A stretch of DNA of 64,000 nt, from NCBI GenBank assembly GCA_033030425.1, contig JAUFSD010000015.1, positions 1,240,001 through 1,304,000 on the forward strand, given 5' to 3'. Under the pieces are notes generated by a model, which was not told the origin of the DNA, did not search any database, and saw only the letters and a list, made by a program, of their open reading frames with translations. The stretch comes from Verpa conica (lineage: Eukaryota; Ascomycota; Pezizomycetes; Pezizales; Morchellaceae). Both the position numbers and the translations under genes were made by a program. This document shows positions 12,801 to 25,076 of this stretch, in pieces (the first letter of the stretch is position 1; each line of letters starts with the position of its first letter).

Positions 12801-15800
12801 AGTGGAGGGTGGAGGCAAGGGCAGAATTGAAGGGAGTGGGGGCGGAATCTGTGATCTGGGGAAAATTTGGTAATGTTAGTTGATGTAATATGACTTTATG
12901 GTTGAGTTCTTACCAGGAAAACCGTTTCATCAGTAGGAATAGATAGTGGTGGATTTTGCTTATGCGTAGCAAGAGTGATGTTACTATTGGGACTCGTAGC
13001 TACTTCCATTGTTGAGAAACCGCTATTCTCTAGGTATAGCTTTGTAGTATTTGCGGTTGTAAGTAAATGCCCACCTGGAGCCAGCATCCGCTTAATTGTG
13101 TCCAGCTTTTTAGTCAGGTATGCATCTACCAAACCTTCATTAGGGAGAACAACTAAGTCAAAAATGTTTGGAGGTTCCTCTTGGGTCTTAGGATCAAACC
13201 CGATATTCTTAGAAGTCTCAATGTCTTCTGCAGAAAATACACCGTCCTCGGTGATCCGGCCAGTTGCGTATGAGTTTAACCTTCGGTACACCAAGTTGCT
13301 ATTGAGGACGTCTAGAATACTTGTAGTCACGCCTTCTTCTTCGGCACCTAGCTCGAGGATTGTCATTGTTGGTGACTTATGTGCTAGGAGATCGACAATT
13401 GCCATTATATTATGCAGGTTCTCAGAGCATGGGCTTGGGGGAGTGAACTCTTTCAAGTAAGACAATGGAATAGACGAGCCAGTCATCGAAATGTCAGGCT
13501 TCCATAGAACTCGTAGGCAAGGGTGCCGTGTTGCGAGTGAATCTTCGCGTGCTGCAGCACCGTCGTAAGCCGCGAGACGGACGTCAGTCATCTCAACGAT
13601 AACATTATCAGCTTGATCTCTCAACGTCGCTGTAATTTTTGTGAGCCCAAATCCTTGGAGTTCGGCCGTTGATTCTATTGTGCCCAAAGTATTTTCTGTG
13701 GCCGGTCGCCGTATGTGGCAATGGTCGATGAAAACAGGGACTTTGGCTTTAAGGTCTTTGATATTCCCGGCGGTACTGGCAATGATAGATGTTTGGAGAC
13801 AAGCATCTAGTGTAATAGGGTGCACGATATATGGTGAGACAGGATAATCGTTTGTCCTATATTCTTGTAGGGTTGGTGCTCTAGCAATTGCGTGCCGGGC
13901 GTTGCCCCTCTTGTGTGTCTGGATCTCCGTGATAGACTGAAATGCGGTTCCAAAGTTAAGTCCTTCTGCAATCAACTGCTTATACCATCGAGTAATATTA
14001 CTATCCTCGAAATCGGTAGGGTTAGATTCCTTTTGGCAAGATTTCGGGGGTGCTGAAGAGTCAAAGCAGATTTTTCCACTACAGTGGTTGGTAGTATTCT
14101 CCCCCTGCAGCGAGGATACTTGAAACTCGAACCACTTGCTAGAAATTGCTGCCGATGAGATGCGCTCCGGGTGCATTGTAAGGAAAATTTCAACTGCTGT
14201 ATCTTCTTGGGGAAGGATGAGTGCCGTGTTGATGTTGACGTGACGTAGAATATACCCTCCTTTTTCAGATAGGGGTCTTCCAGATACTTGAGAGATTGCC
14301 TCAACTGCCATAGCAAGGTAGCCAGCACCAGGGAATACGCAAGTTTGTTCAAGCTGTGGGATGGTTATTCATAGGTCATCACACGGGATATTAGGCTAAG
14401 AAGAACTAACCTTATGGTCTTCTAGCCACGGGACATCTTTGATCTTTAGTAAGTTCCTCCAAGTGTACTCACTATTATCCCCACCATGAAGCCGGGATCC
14501 TAAAAGGTCATGGTGAGGGTACTTCCTGTTGCGGAACTCCTTGTGGACTCTAGGCTCATAGTATAGAAGATTGTCGTATTTCCACTTGTAGGGTGGTAAA
14601 TCAACAATTGTCTTTTCCAGTGCAGATACATCTACTCTCATCTTGGAGCTGGGAAGGTCAATTGCATTGACCTTTGCGAAATCGATTGCATGACCGTGTA
14701 AGAACAGGTTTCCGGCCAGCGTTAGAGCACATTCGACAGCATTTTTCCCACGTGTTAAAGCAGTTGAATATTTCAATTTATCCTCTGCAACCCCAATCTT
14801 TGTACGAATCTGCTTAATAGGGAGCTGGAGGGCTGCATGTGGACCTATCTCAACAATATGTTGATCTGCAGTAGATGCAATCCGCTCGATTGCTTGGTAG
14901 AAAAGAACTGGCGACTCAAGATTTTTCCGCCAGTATGCAGGACCAAGCTTTCTAGATGCCTTTGCCCCTGTAACGGAAGAGATCATACAGATATCTGAGT
15001 TAGAGCTGGATGATTGTGGATATTGTAGCAATGCGTTTTCAAGGAGTCGTTGATATTCTTCTCCGATCGCTCTCATGTGGTGTGAATGGTACGCTCTTCC
15101 TCCAGTGTTCAACTTCCGTGCAAAGGTACCCTTGCTCTGGAGGTGGTTAATAACCTGATCTATTCCTGCTTGGTCGCCACTTATCGTAACCGATTCTGGT
15201 GAGTTCACACAGGCTACCACGACACTGTCCTGCAGACCAAGAGAATGAATCATCTCTTGGGCGGCTTCTTGGTCCATACCGGCAGCCATCATTGCTCCTT
15301 TGAGAGTGTTCTTGCCGACGACATATCCACGGTAGTAGGCGATTATTATAGCTTGGGAGGTCGTGAGGAGTCCAGCGGTATAAGCAGCTGCAATCTCACC
15401 GGATGAGTGGCCAGCAACGGTAGTGGGCTTTAGGCCCCATCTTCCTAGGAATTGAACCAAGGCGACTTGGAGTGCTGTGCATACTGGCTGGGAGCGAGTA
15501 ACATCGTGAATCATGCTACTTTGTGCAGGCTCTAAAATAGCATCTATCATTGACACATTGTTAGAGTAGGGTTTATCATATGAATAGGGTGAGAATTTGA
15601 CTTACCCTCCAAAGTCCATGATGGTGGGTGAGGTAGGTCTTGCAATACAGTATCCATCTCTCGGATTGTGCGAAGGAAGGATGGAAATTCTTCCATGAGC
15701 TCCTTCCCCATCTGAGGCCACTGCGCACCTTGGCCAGTAAATATGAATGCAAGAGGGAGAGGCGTTTCTCTTTTGCCTGAAACAAGCTTATCAAGGACCA

Positions 15801-17682
15801 ATCCCTGACCGTTTTTGCGGTCAACAACAGCAAACCCCCTCGATGCAAAATGTGTTCGCCTGACTCCAAGTGTATATGCAAGGTCGAAAAAGTCGATATC
15901 AGTCCGAGCGGCAATAGCAGCCACCGTAGAGCGCATAGAATCCTGGTTACTAGCAGAAAATGGAAGGAGAAACGTGTCTCTTTGTGATTTTAGCCACTCA
16001 GGCGCATTACGTGATTGCCGATACCCTGGAATAACTGAATCGATAGATTCAAGAATTGCGTGAGCATTTGCTCCACCGTAACCAAAAGAATTTACACCAG
16101 CCCTTCGAACTGGTCGGTTACTGGGCCATTGTGTTGCCTTTGTAACGACCTTCATTTTCCATTCGTCCATCTTGACTATAAAAAGTGTTAGCTCCCAAGG
16201 CAATTCAAGAGGAAAATGATGTGTTACGTTTGGGGTTGAGTTTCTTAACACCGATAGTAGCCGGAATGGTGTTATTCTCCAAGGCCATGACAACCTTTAT
16301 CAAGCCGGATATGCCGCTGGCAGCTTCACTATGCCCAAGACTTGTTTTTACTGACCCAATAAGAAGCAGATCATCTACTGATCTTCCTTTTGAAAATACC
16401 CTTGATAGAGCTTCAACTTCGATAGGGTCACCAACGGGAGTGCCTGTTCCGTGGCACTCGATATAACTCGTCATGCTAGGGTCAAGACCACCAGCCGCCT
16501 GATATGCTTTGCGGATAACAGCCTCTTGTCCATCGGCACTTGGTAATGTGATTCCAGGAGTTTTTCCGTTTCTAAAAGCAACCAGTAAGTCATGAATACC
16601 GAGAATATCTATGTTTTAGGGGAGCTAACGAGTTTGTTGCTGTCCCTCTGATGACAGCTCTGATTGGGTCACCATCCTTCAACGCATCACTTAGTTTCTT
16701 GACGTATAATGCGCCAATTCCATCTGCTCGGCCGTATCCATCCGCAGATGCATCAAATGTGTGGCATGTCGAGGTAGCGGATAAAACTCCTGCTTTCATT
16801 GTGCCGATATGTTGTTCAGGCGAGGTGATTAGATTTGCACCAGCGATGATAGCGGCTCTACATTCTCCAGCTGCAACAGCAGTACATGCTGCATGAAGGC
16901 AGTATAATGAGGAAGAACATGCTGTATCAAGTACAAAACTAAGGCAATGTATAAGCGTCAGTATATATCATCATGAGATATCACTCGATGATGAAATTAT
17001 TGCGGACTAACCTGGGACCTGTAAGATTGAAGGCATGGGAGATTCTGTTTCCAAGAATCGTAGTTCCCATACCAGTAGCGGCGTATCTATGGAGGTATTC
17101 CGGGTCTCGGGTTTGCATGACCTGGAAATCTATGGTGAAGTTGCCAACATAGCAACCAATATCAGCGCCGGAAATACCGTCAAGAGTGGCTCCAGCACTC
17201 TCAAAGCACTCATAAACAACTTCAAGAAGCTTCCGCTGCTGTGGGTCCATATAAGTAGCTTCTAAATTGTTGATTCCGAAGAACCCGTTCTCGAATTGCC
17301 GAATATCTTCGTTGATGAAATATCCGCCTGCGGTGTTCATACTTCCTGGGCGATCGACATTTGGGTGGTAAAACGCGTCGATATTGAAACGTAGAGGTGG
17401 TACACCGCATTGACCAGATTTCTCCGCCATGAGTAGGTCCCATAGCTTTGAAGGGGTACTTGCATCACCAGGTAGCCGACATGCTAGGTATTTTTAGTAT
17501 TTGCACAGCAGAGCAGCTATATCTCTGGGGAGGAGTAACAAACCCATTCCAACAATTGCAATCGGTTCTGGACATTGCTCCAATGGTTTCTCAAATGAAA
17601 GGTTATCGGGGTTGGGAACCGAAAGAAACTCCCTCGAAGGGGTGGCATTTCTGGGTTCTGGGGTAATTGAGATAGGTGCCAT
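9863..17682 (-). CDS. Highly reducing type I polyketide synthase
   Basis: Eleven exons: 17682-17544, 17483-17012, 16938-16630, 16571-16228, 16175-15606, 15543-14411, 14353-12914, 12855-12175, 12113-11344, 11285-10805, 10744-9863. They sum to 7221 nt with no stop, giving 2406 residues. KS (about 36-460) has DTACSSS with Cys211, ECHGTGT and the GHSEAASG His. AT (about 565-880) has GHSSGE with Ser658. DH (about 940-1250) has His988 in WLEDHK and Asp1172 in HPITLDA. A shrunken methyltransferase-like region (about 1275-1470) has a ruined SAM motif (LELGAEEEG). ER (about 1640-1990) has IHSGAGGLGTAA. KR (about 2025-2230) has CLGGLGRS and Tyr2171. One ACP (about 2320-2400) has GMDSM. There is no thioesterase or release domain. 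The start ATG at 17682 has A at -3 and a TATA element 119 bp upstream. The enzyme builds a reduced polyketide from malonyl-CoA. Confidence 0.96.
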
Positions 17683-17800
17683 TATGATTATGGAGAAAAG
17701 AGTGTACGTGTACGGAGGATATAGTTGTGATGAATACAGCCGACAAACTCTCAGAGTTATCAGTGTCTGATGGCCGGGGAGTAGAAGCTGTCTCAGGATC

Positions 17801-17807
17801 TTATATA
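17801..17807 (-). promoter_or_regulatory. TATA-like element of the PKS gene
   Basis: TATATAA on the minus strand (followed by G), 119 bp upstream of the PKS start codon. Good spacing for a fungal core promoter; inferred only. Confidence 0.45.
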
Positions 17808-19962
17808 GTAAAGGAATACGCACTGATTATATTGATGTAGCCTAATGCAATGTGATTAAAGATTATGCAAGCTCTCAAGCGCGTAACCCCAAATTCTCAC
17901 CAACAAATCATGGGACTCCGGGAACGGTTGCTAACTTAGTAGATAGACTCCCACCATAGCCTCCAAGGCCAAGAATTAGTATTATAAGTGGGGTGTCGTA
18001 TGATTTCTGGTATAGGTCTACGGTGATATCCTTTTCTGATAACTAACTAATCTCCAATAGCCTATTCTATCAAGGGCACCACCAAGGTCATAAAGATCTC
18101 GTATTTCTTGGGCTAGATTAGACGGCTTTACCGCCGTGATGTTACTCAGTATCTCGTGTCACCCATAGCTTTTTACTAGAATACTTTTGTGAGTTACTGA
18201 ATCTACTCGTGTAGATATTGCCTCTATGGTCTACCCCCGACCTGTCTACCAGATCTTTGATAGGCAATAACTAAATTTACTTAGACATTCTACTATAGTG
18301 GTAGTTGAAAGGCAACCAATATAGTAGACGAATCTAAATTCCCAGTGCCGGCGTCAAAGGCAACATGCATCGATCCTAGCTACATTTCTCCTGCGTTAAC
18401 CGACCTTGATCGACAATCGCTAGTCATATGTCAAAAATATCAAAAGTCAGCTGTAGCTGCTCTAGGCTAGAAACATCCCTGAATCCAACGTCTGTGGGGT
18501 AGCGATATACCTGCAAGCTTGTGGAGCTCCACAAATCCCAATTCTGAGAGCAAGCTCGGAACATGTGCTTGTTTCGATTTCTAATGCTATCCCGGAGAAT
18601 TTTTCTTCCGGTGACGAACACTTGGTGGATTCAAGACTAGCCTTGGATTCTCCCCTTTCTCCACGCCCCCCTTTAATCTATGTCAAATGAATCGTTTATT
18701 AAAATTTAATTAACTGGTTTGACCTGCCTTAAACTTTTAAGCTTGCGGCCAAGCGCTGTTTGGTAAGTAAGTATTTCCGTTTTCAAGATCTCAAAGGAAG
18801 CTTCGATAGGGCTTCAACGTTCTGCAGGGGTTTGGGTATGTTGGACTAAATAGGAAGGCTACCAAGCTACCGGGATTAATCTCCGTATTCAGGGCACGTC
18901 ACTAAGCAGATACCTGGTGTATACTCTAAACAGACGCTGGGCGGTGATCTCCGTCAATGCTTTGTTAAAGTCCTAATACACGCCTTTTGAGTGCAGGGTG
19001 GACATCCAAATAGCATAAGTCACATGCAGCCTTCGGTTGAAAAGAGGCTACATACTATTATGGTTGGGCTGTATTATTCCGGACGGCGAAGCATTGAGGG
19101 CATTAGCATATATGATTATATCTACGTAAGCTACCGACCCCAGGCACTGGGATATGCCCAGATCCTTACTGTATTATTATAGTCCCCGAGCCCGGGAGGA
19201 GGAGGATCACCGATATTCCCCTAAGAGATAACTATGCGCTTACTTACAGCGCCGCATACACCAGGTTTGGCGAATAGATACGACAAGGCTGAAGTGATTC
19301 ACATTCTTCCATATCACTAATTCATGCCCATTCTAGAAAAAAATAAGGATTCATCCGTGGATATACGGCTAGCTCGTGTATAAACGCTTTGCACGGCGTG
19401 CGACCCGAGAAATAAGTACCTTCTTCATTACTTTTGGTTTGGGTGTTAGACGACGAGCTGTTATGGACATGGGTTCTCCAGTTCAAAGAGCCTTCTAGAT
19501 GGAGGATAGACTAAAGAACGTTGGTACCGTCAGTCTGGTTCAGCCCTGGGAGTGCTCCTGTTTGAATTCTAGGCGACCGGTGATCCGCATAGCCTATTTT
19601 TAAGCGCCTTGCAGTGATACTCGGTTTTATGGGTGGATAATCAAGGTTGATGATTAGATGTATTTAGTTCTATTGGAAATACTTGGGCGATGTCATAATA
19701 TTAAGGGTGTTTAAAGAAGCTTACTGGCCGGGGACTTCTGTTCATACGCGACGGCTGAAGAATCCGGCAGGGGTATAACTCAATACTTCGAGGTTACACG
19801 ACCAAAAAGAGTATGTGGGGGGCTCTTTCCTTCGACGGCTTAATTTCGACAGATAGCCTTAGGATCTATTAGACCCAAAGCTATTTTCTAACGTTCTGAT
19901 ATCTTAGCAAAAAAAACACCGAATACTTTCCTCCAACTCTCTAAAGCAAGAAAACCGAAATT
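17808..19962. other. PKS / AYR1-like SDR divergent intergenic region
   Basis: About 2.2 kb between two divergently transcribed cluster genes. No coding sequence is supported. It contains CGG/CCG inverted half-sites: CGG-N5-CCG at 18123-18133, CGG-N6-CCG at 18942-18953 and CGG-N4-CCG at 19578-19587. These are the type bound by Zn2Cys6 dimers; their number is not clearly above chance. Confidence 0.55.
18942..18953. promoter_or_regulatory. Candidate Zn2Cys6 site CGG-N6-CCG
   Basis: The sequence CGGTGATCTCCG has the everted CGG spacing used by Zn2Cys6 regulators of the Ppr1 type. It lies between the divergent PKS and SDR genes. A related CGGTGATCCG (N4) lies at 19578-19587. Assignment is by motif only. 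Confidence 0.25.
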
Positions 19963-21340
19963 ATGATTGTGGATTCCAACAAAAAAACTGCACTGATTAC
20001 CGGGTACGTACGCATCTACACCGAGGGAGCTCCAAAAGGTTGCTAACATCGCAACATAGCTGTGGGGCCGGAGGTATCGGCCAAGCTCTCGCAAAAGAGT
20101 TTAACTCGAAGGGTATGAACTTGAACCGACTATAGTTATGATGTTGAATCTAATAGACTTGGATGAGTAGGATTCTTGGTTATAGCGACATTACTCCCAT
20201 GGGAGTCTCGAGATCATCTTGAACCTCATGGTATCAGATGCTTTGATCTCGACGTCACAAACGAAGAGAGCACTGCAAAGTTCAGGTCCACCGTTGACGA
20301 GATCACTGGCGGAAAACTAGACGTTCTAGTCAACAATGCGTAAGTATCTAATAAAATTCATGGTTTTTAGTTCCGAGTGCTAACAGAATCCATCTGAAAT
20401 AGTGGTATATGTTCGTTGTCCACAATAATAGATTCCTAGAATTCCGACCTCAATAGCGCTAACGTTTGTTCCCCAGGCTACACAATGCCAACTACGGATA
20501 CAGATGTAGTAGAGGTTGAGAAGATGTTCGCTGTGAATGTTTTCGGCCCTATGAGAATGTTCCGACATTTCCACCCAATGATTATCAGAGCAAAAGGCAC
20601 TGTGGTCAATATCGGATCGATTGGTGGTATTCTTCCATATGTATACGGAGGTATTGCTCCCCTCCCGCTACCGAAAGTCGATCTCTATATCTTACAAGCT
20701 ACGAAGCGTCCTATAATGCCAGCAAGGCTGCATTAGTCCACTATGGAAATACGTTGCGTGTAGAGATGCAGCCATTTGGGTATGATACGAAATGCTATTT
20801 TTCGCGTGTAATATATACGCTTAGGTTACGCTAACCTACTCATAGAGTTAAAGTTATAAACATCATCTCGGGCGAGGTTAATACCAATATCCTTAAATCG
20901 GATATTAACCGAGAACTTCCTGCAGGTAAGCTAGTCCTTTCAGCCATACCCGAAATAGTAATTAGCTGACCCCTCCAGATTCACCATTCTCATCAACGAA
21001 CGATCTTTTTGTAGCCCATGTCAAACGTAGCCCGAGTAAGTTATTCATAACTAGAGAAACAAGAATGCAGCTAAGATATAATAGACGGAATGTCTCCGGA
21101 GGAATACGCTAGAGGCGTTGTCAATGAAGTCCTGAAGCCTTCTCCTCGAGCATATTTCTGGTACGGTGCACAGACATTCACGGTGTGGTTTGGCGAAACA
21201 TTCCTTTGGAAGACATGCTGGGTGGGCTCCAAATCACTTTTTGCAAGGGTAACAGCTAATTTTCATAGGACTCTCTGTTTTGGAGGATGTTTAGTATGGA
21301 TAAAATGGTTCCTAAGGTGGCTAGTAAGAAGGTGGTATGA
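19963..21340 (+). CDS. AYR1-like short-chain dehydrogenase/reductase
   Basis: Ten exons: 19963-20003, 20060-20112, 20186-20339, 20403-20410, 20477-20650, 20707-20779, 20846-20925, 20979-21035, 21085-21221, 21269-21340 (849 nt, 282 residues). The NAD(P)-binding turn TGCGAGGIG follows the start directly; LDVLVNNAG, NIGSIGG and the catalytic YNASK are in the classical order. The C-terminal FWYGAQ...WFGETFLWK and WDSLFWRMF are typical of the yeast Ayr1 (1-acyl-dihydroxyacetone-phosphate reductase) family, which in fungal clusters often reduces carbonyls. The fourth exon is only 8 nt; without it the frame is lost. The last intron (21222-21268) has a weak GTGGGC donor, but using it gives the family-typical end; reading through would add an unusual tail to 21428. 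Divergent from the PKS. Confidence 0.85.
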
Positions 21341-21918
21341 TTATGAATTGAACAGCAGCTGGACTGTAGAGCTTAGTAACTTCGTAAAGAGGGAGATTGA
21401 TGTATTCTATTTCGAAATATTTCTTTAGCTAGTAAAAGATTATACAACTACATTGAAAAATCGATGATCATAAAATCTTGAAATATTACCTACACGAAAT
21501 CTGTCTCAGACCACTATCCAAGAAATGTCCCAGGCCTATGTCTACCTAGATTCTCTAGCTATATCAGTTGATAACTGGTCCCTCAGTATGAGTATGATAG
21601 AATGCTTCACCGGGTACCAGCTGATTACAACACGATACATACAGTGTACGCGCTCATGTATTATGAATAAAATGATACTGTGCGCGCTTACGAAACCCTC
21701 CTTTTTGATTAATCCACCGGTACCCGAACATCACACCTATTGAACACAACCGGAAGGAGGTCCAAGACTACTTTTCAATTCAAAGCCACAGAGGACTATA
21801 TATGAGGTAAATAAAGGACGACGTTTCCCACACACTCCACCCAGTATTGAGAAGAAGAAAAAAAGGAACCAAAACAAACCTACCGCTCCCTTTTGCCGAA
21901 TATTCCTAGCCGAAGAAG
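21341..21918. other. Intergenic between the two SDR genes
   Basis: 3' flank of the first SDR and promoter of the second. No gene is supported in it. Confidence 0.6.
21797..21803 (+). promoter_or_regulatory. TATA-like element of second SDR gene
   Basis: TATATAT about 120 bp upstream of the ATG at 21919. Suitable position for a core promoter; inferred. Confidence 0.35.
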
Positions 21919-23069
21919 ATGTTTAACCAAGCCTGTCGCCGACTCGTTACCAGACCCACATTTTCGATATGGAAGTTCAAAAGTACACTATACATGACAC
22001 CAAAGGGTTCAGCCGGGGTACGTCGTATCTCTATGGGGATTGATGGATACGCGCTTGTAACAGGTGCAGGTATGGGGGATACCCTACATTACTGTGTATT
22101 CTAGCGAACCCGTTACTGACTTTCTTCCTTAGGTAGCGGTATCGGTAAAGCTTGTGCGCTGGCGTACGCTCGCGAAGGTGCCGCAGGCGTTGCGTTCTCT
22201 GATATCAATATTGGAGCCGCTATGGAAGCTGCCGAGGAGAGCAAAGCGCTTGCCAAGAACCCGAGATACAGTCCTCTCGTTATCGAAACAGATGTCACAA
22301 ATTCAGAGAGTGTAGACATAATGATGAAAGTGGTAGCACGAAGTTTTCCAAGACTTGACTATGCTGTGAATAGCGCTGGGGTATGGATTTTTTTTCTCCG
22401 TTTTTTTAACAAATCTTATCACCTAGAGCTGAAACTAATTGAAATAATCTACAGGTGGGCGTAGAGGTTCCAGCAGAAGTATCAGAAGCTTCTCTAGTCG
22501 AGTTCGAACGATTTCTCAGAGTCAATGTGACAGGCACACTGCTAGCGGTTCGAGCCCAAAGCAGAGCAATGAAACAGCAAGAGCCACATATCCACCCTAC
22601 AGACCCTCTGAGGGAGCTTGGCCGGGGTGTAATAATCAACATGGGCTCCGGAAACTCCTGTGTGGCCACCCCTCATATCGTTCAATACACTGCTTCCAAG
22701 CATGCCGTTCTTGGAATCACAAAGAATGCGGGTAAGTTTACCGGCCTCCCCTCTGCCCCCGCCCTTCGGCTAGTAGATAATAGTTTTTTTTTTTACTAAC
22801 GGTATTATGTAGCACTGGATAATGCGCCATATGGGATTCGCGTAAACTGCCTTTGCCCGTCGTGGGTAAACGGTCCTATGATAGATAGGGCAATTGCCGG
22901 GAATCCAGGATTGGAAGATGCTATGAAGAGGGCTATGCCCATAGGCCGGATTGCACGCCCGGAGGAGATCTCTGATGTTGTGATGTTTTTGAGTAGTTCG
23001 CGTTCAAGCTATGTGACTGGCGCCGGGTGGATAGTGGATGGGGGCGCAACATTACAGATGCGTACCTGA
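21919..23069 (+). CDS. Classical short-chain dehydrogenase/reductase
   Basis: Four exons: 21919-22069, 22133-22380, 22455-22731, 22813-23069 (933 nt, 310 residues). Classical SDR motifs are complete: cofactor turn TGAGSGIG, AVNSAG, MGSGNS with the catalytic Ser, YTASK, RVNCLCP and the C-terminal YVTGAGWIVDGGAT. Two of the three introns have T-rich 3' ends. The protein begins about 45 residues before the Rossmann fold. This extension is Arg/Lys-rich and free of acidic residues (MFNQACRRLVTRPTF...), which could be a mitochondrial targeting peptide; alternatively translation starts at the second or third Met (near 21991 or 22036), where most family members start. NAD(P)-dependent oxidation or reduction of a hydroxyl/keto group is expected. 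It is tandem with the AYR1-like SDR inside the cluster. Confidence 0.93.
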
Positions 23070-24404
23070 GGCACTCGCTCATGTATCATGTATAATAATC
23101 CTGGAGAATATAAGCTGTTTAGATTATATTGCCTTATATCTCATATTAAATAGTATGTTCAATCACATGAGGCTTACTCGTATTTTGGAGTGAGGTAAGC
23201 CATAGGGATAGGCAGTTGTGTTAAGCTACAAGCCTAAAAGCTGTTGAGATGTTAATCTTTAACTAATTCCCCGGGCTGTGGTACCAGCTTGCAGGGTTGT
23301 AGAGAACTAGATCGAGAAGCTGTATCTGTCTAAGCGCCTACGCTAAGTAAGGCAGACTGGGCTGAAATATTAATCAAGTCCCCACAAACTGTAATACTAT
23401 TGAGAGTCAGTTGAACTTGTAGTTTTTATTTGATTTTTTAGCCAATGGTTCACAAATTTTATCTAAGACTAAGCTAAAACATTTCTTTCTACTTCTAATA
23501 TCGGTTCCAAAGGGTATATTATAGGAGAACGTTGCGGTCTAGACAGGTCCCTTCTCGTCTAGGCACACCCCGTAGTCAGGGTTTCTAGAAGACAATATAA
23601 TTCATAATCCCTGCCATTGATCTTGTAGGGCTGGATAATGATTCACCGGGAAATACAAGTAGCTATATAAAGATGGTGGGACACATATACTAGCCAATAT
23701 GCTATCTGCATATCTGCACATAGTGGGGAATATCCCAGTGTGGTCTATGGCGCTAAGTATCTAATCGATGGAGGCGTTGATGATTACCGGTATCTGGGGC
23801 ACCCCCCGCCAAGCTGGAACGCTCCCAGGAAAGAATTGCGGGAGCCGTTAGTACTCTGATCATTCTGGCGGTTAATCCTAGGTTACGCAAAAAGAAAACG
23901 GAGGAGGTTACCTATTGAAGAAGGTTCAGCTCCTAACCGCCGCTGACAGTCGAATACACTCAGAATAGTCATATTAGGTTTTGTAGTATTTGATACGGCG
24001 AAGAATGGAATACCAAGAGACCGATTAATAATACAATTCGTCTCTCCCAGAATGTAGATTGATAGTAGGATTACCCTATCCAATGCGGCCTGGTATCAAC
24101 CGAGCGCTTTGACGCTGGAGATGCTGTAGAGGGTACCCCGGAATACTGTACGCGGAAGGTCGCCACAATACGTACTCGAAGCTGGCTAATCAACACCTAG
24201 ATCAACTATCATGAAGGTGCGGTAAGTTCCGTGATACTCTAGCAAGTAAGCCAAATATTTGTCTACGGCGAATCATTATAAAAACCTCCTCGATCTCGCC
24301 TTCAAGCTTGATATCAACATCCACAAACCACATCCAAGAAGCCTTCATTGTCTCAAATCACTCAAAAGCACTTTCTACCATCCCAACATTACCTTTTCTT
24401 CAAA
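23070..24404. other. Intergenic between SDR and cupin genes
   Basis: No gene is supported. A short frame near 23700-23840 reads YGAKYLIDGGVDD, faintly like the end of an SDR, but has no upstream partner and is not called. The last 130 bp is the cupin promoter. Confidence 0.5.
24277..24283 (+). promoter_or_regulatory. TATA box of cupin gene
   Basis: TATAAAA 128 bp upstream of the cupin ATG (24405), followed by a CT/CA-rich leader. A consensus match at a usual distance. Confidence 0.45.
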
Positions 24405-25076
24405 ATGGTTCAAGCTGAAGTCCCAGAAGTTGTCGAGGATTCCGGTCCTTGCACTACTTTCCCTGCTCCTGGCTTGAAGCCTATCCAGAGACACATCACC
24501 ACCCACAACGCTGAAGGCAAAGGTGTTTTCTTGAGCACTGATGGTGGCGACCACTTCAGACCCCTTGTCAGGGGAAAGGGCGTTGGAAACATCATTTACT
24601 CCACTCGTGACAACCCGGTCGATGTCACCGGCGACCTTGATGTCAAGTATGCGGCTGAGAACGAGGTATGCCACTACCCTGGTGAAAAAAATCTTAATAG
24701 AAAGACCTATCAATCTAACCTAAGCATTCTACTATTTTAGCCTGGCCTTCACATGCATAACGGCACAGTCCTTCGCATGATCGACTTTGCGCCTGATGTC
24801 GAATCACCAATGCACCGCGCTCTCTCAGTCGACTACGGGGTCGTTCTTGAGGGAGAGCTTGAGCTTTCTCTCGACTCCGGGGAGAAGCGAATCATGAGGC
24901 GTGGTGACTGCTGTGTCCAGCGCGGAACGGCACACAGGTGGGCGAATCGTAGTAAGACTACACCGGCAAGGGCTTTGTTTGTGTTATTGGATGTTAAGCT
25001 ACCCCTACTCGCTCCGAATGGCGAGGAGTTGGGTCAGTTTTTGGGCGAGTTACAGTCTGACTATGACGGTCGTTAA
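24405..25076 (+). CDS. Cupin-domain protein
   Basis: Two exons (24405-24665 and 24741-25076; 198 residues) with a 75-nt intron. The start has strong context (cAAAATGG). The N-terminal half leads into a beta-barrel core near residues 108-165: HRALSVDYGVVLEGE (motif 1) and GDCCVQRGTAHRW (motif 2). The shape matches small single-domain cupins common in fungal polyketide clusters. In canonical motif 1 two His and a Glu bind metal. Here His112 and motif-2 His152 remain, but the second His is Ala114 and the Glu position is Asp118, so metal binding may be weak or altered. Proposed roles of such proteins include isomerisation, cyclisation or decarboxylation of pathway intermediates; none can be assigned here. 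It lies between the SDRs and the P450. Confidence 0.9.

Noticed and set aside
21222..21428. Long C-terminal tail of the AYR1-like SDR obtained by reading through
   Set aside because: A 47-nt intron (GTGGGC...CATAG) gives the family-typical WDSLFWRMF ending; the tail is an artefact of read-through.
23700..23850. Frame with KYLIDGGVDD, faintly like an SDR tail
   Set aside because: No Rossmann fold or catalytic motif upstream; too short to support.
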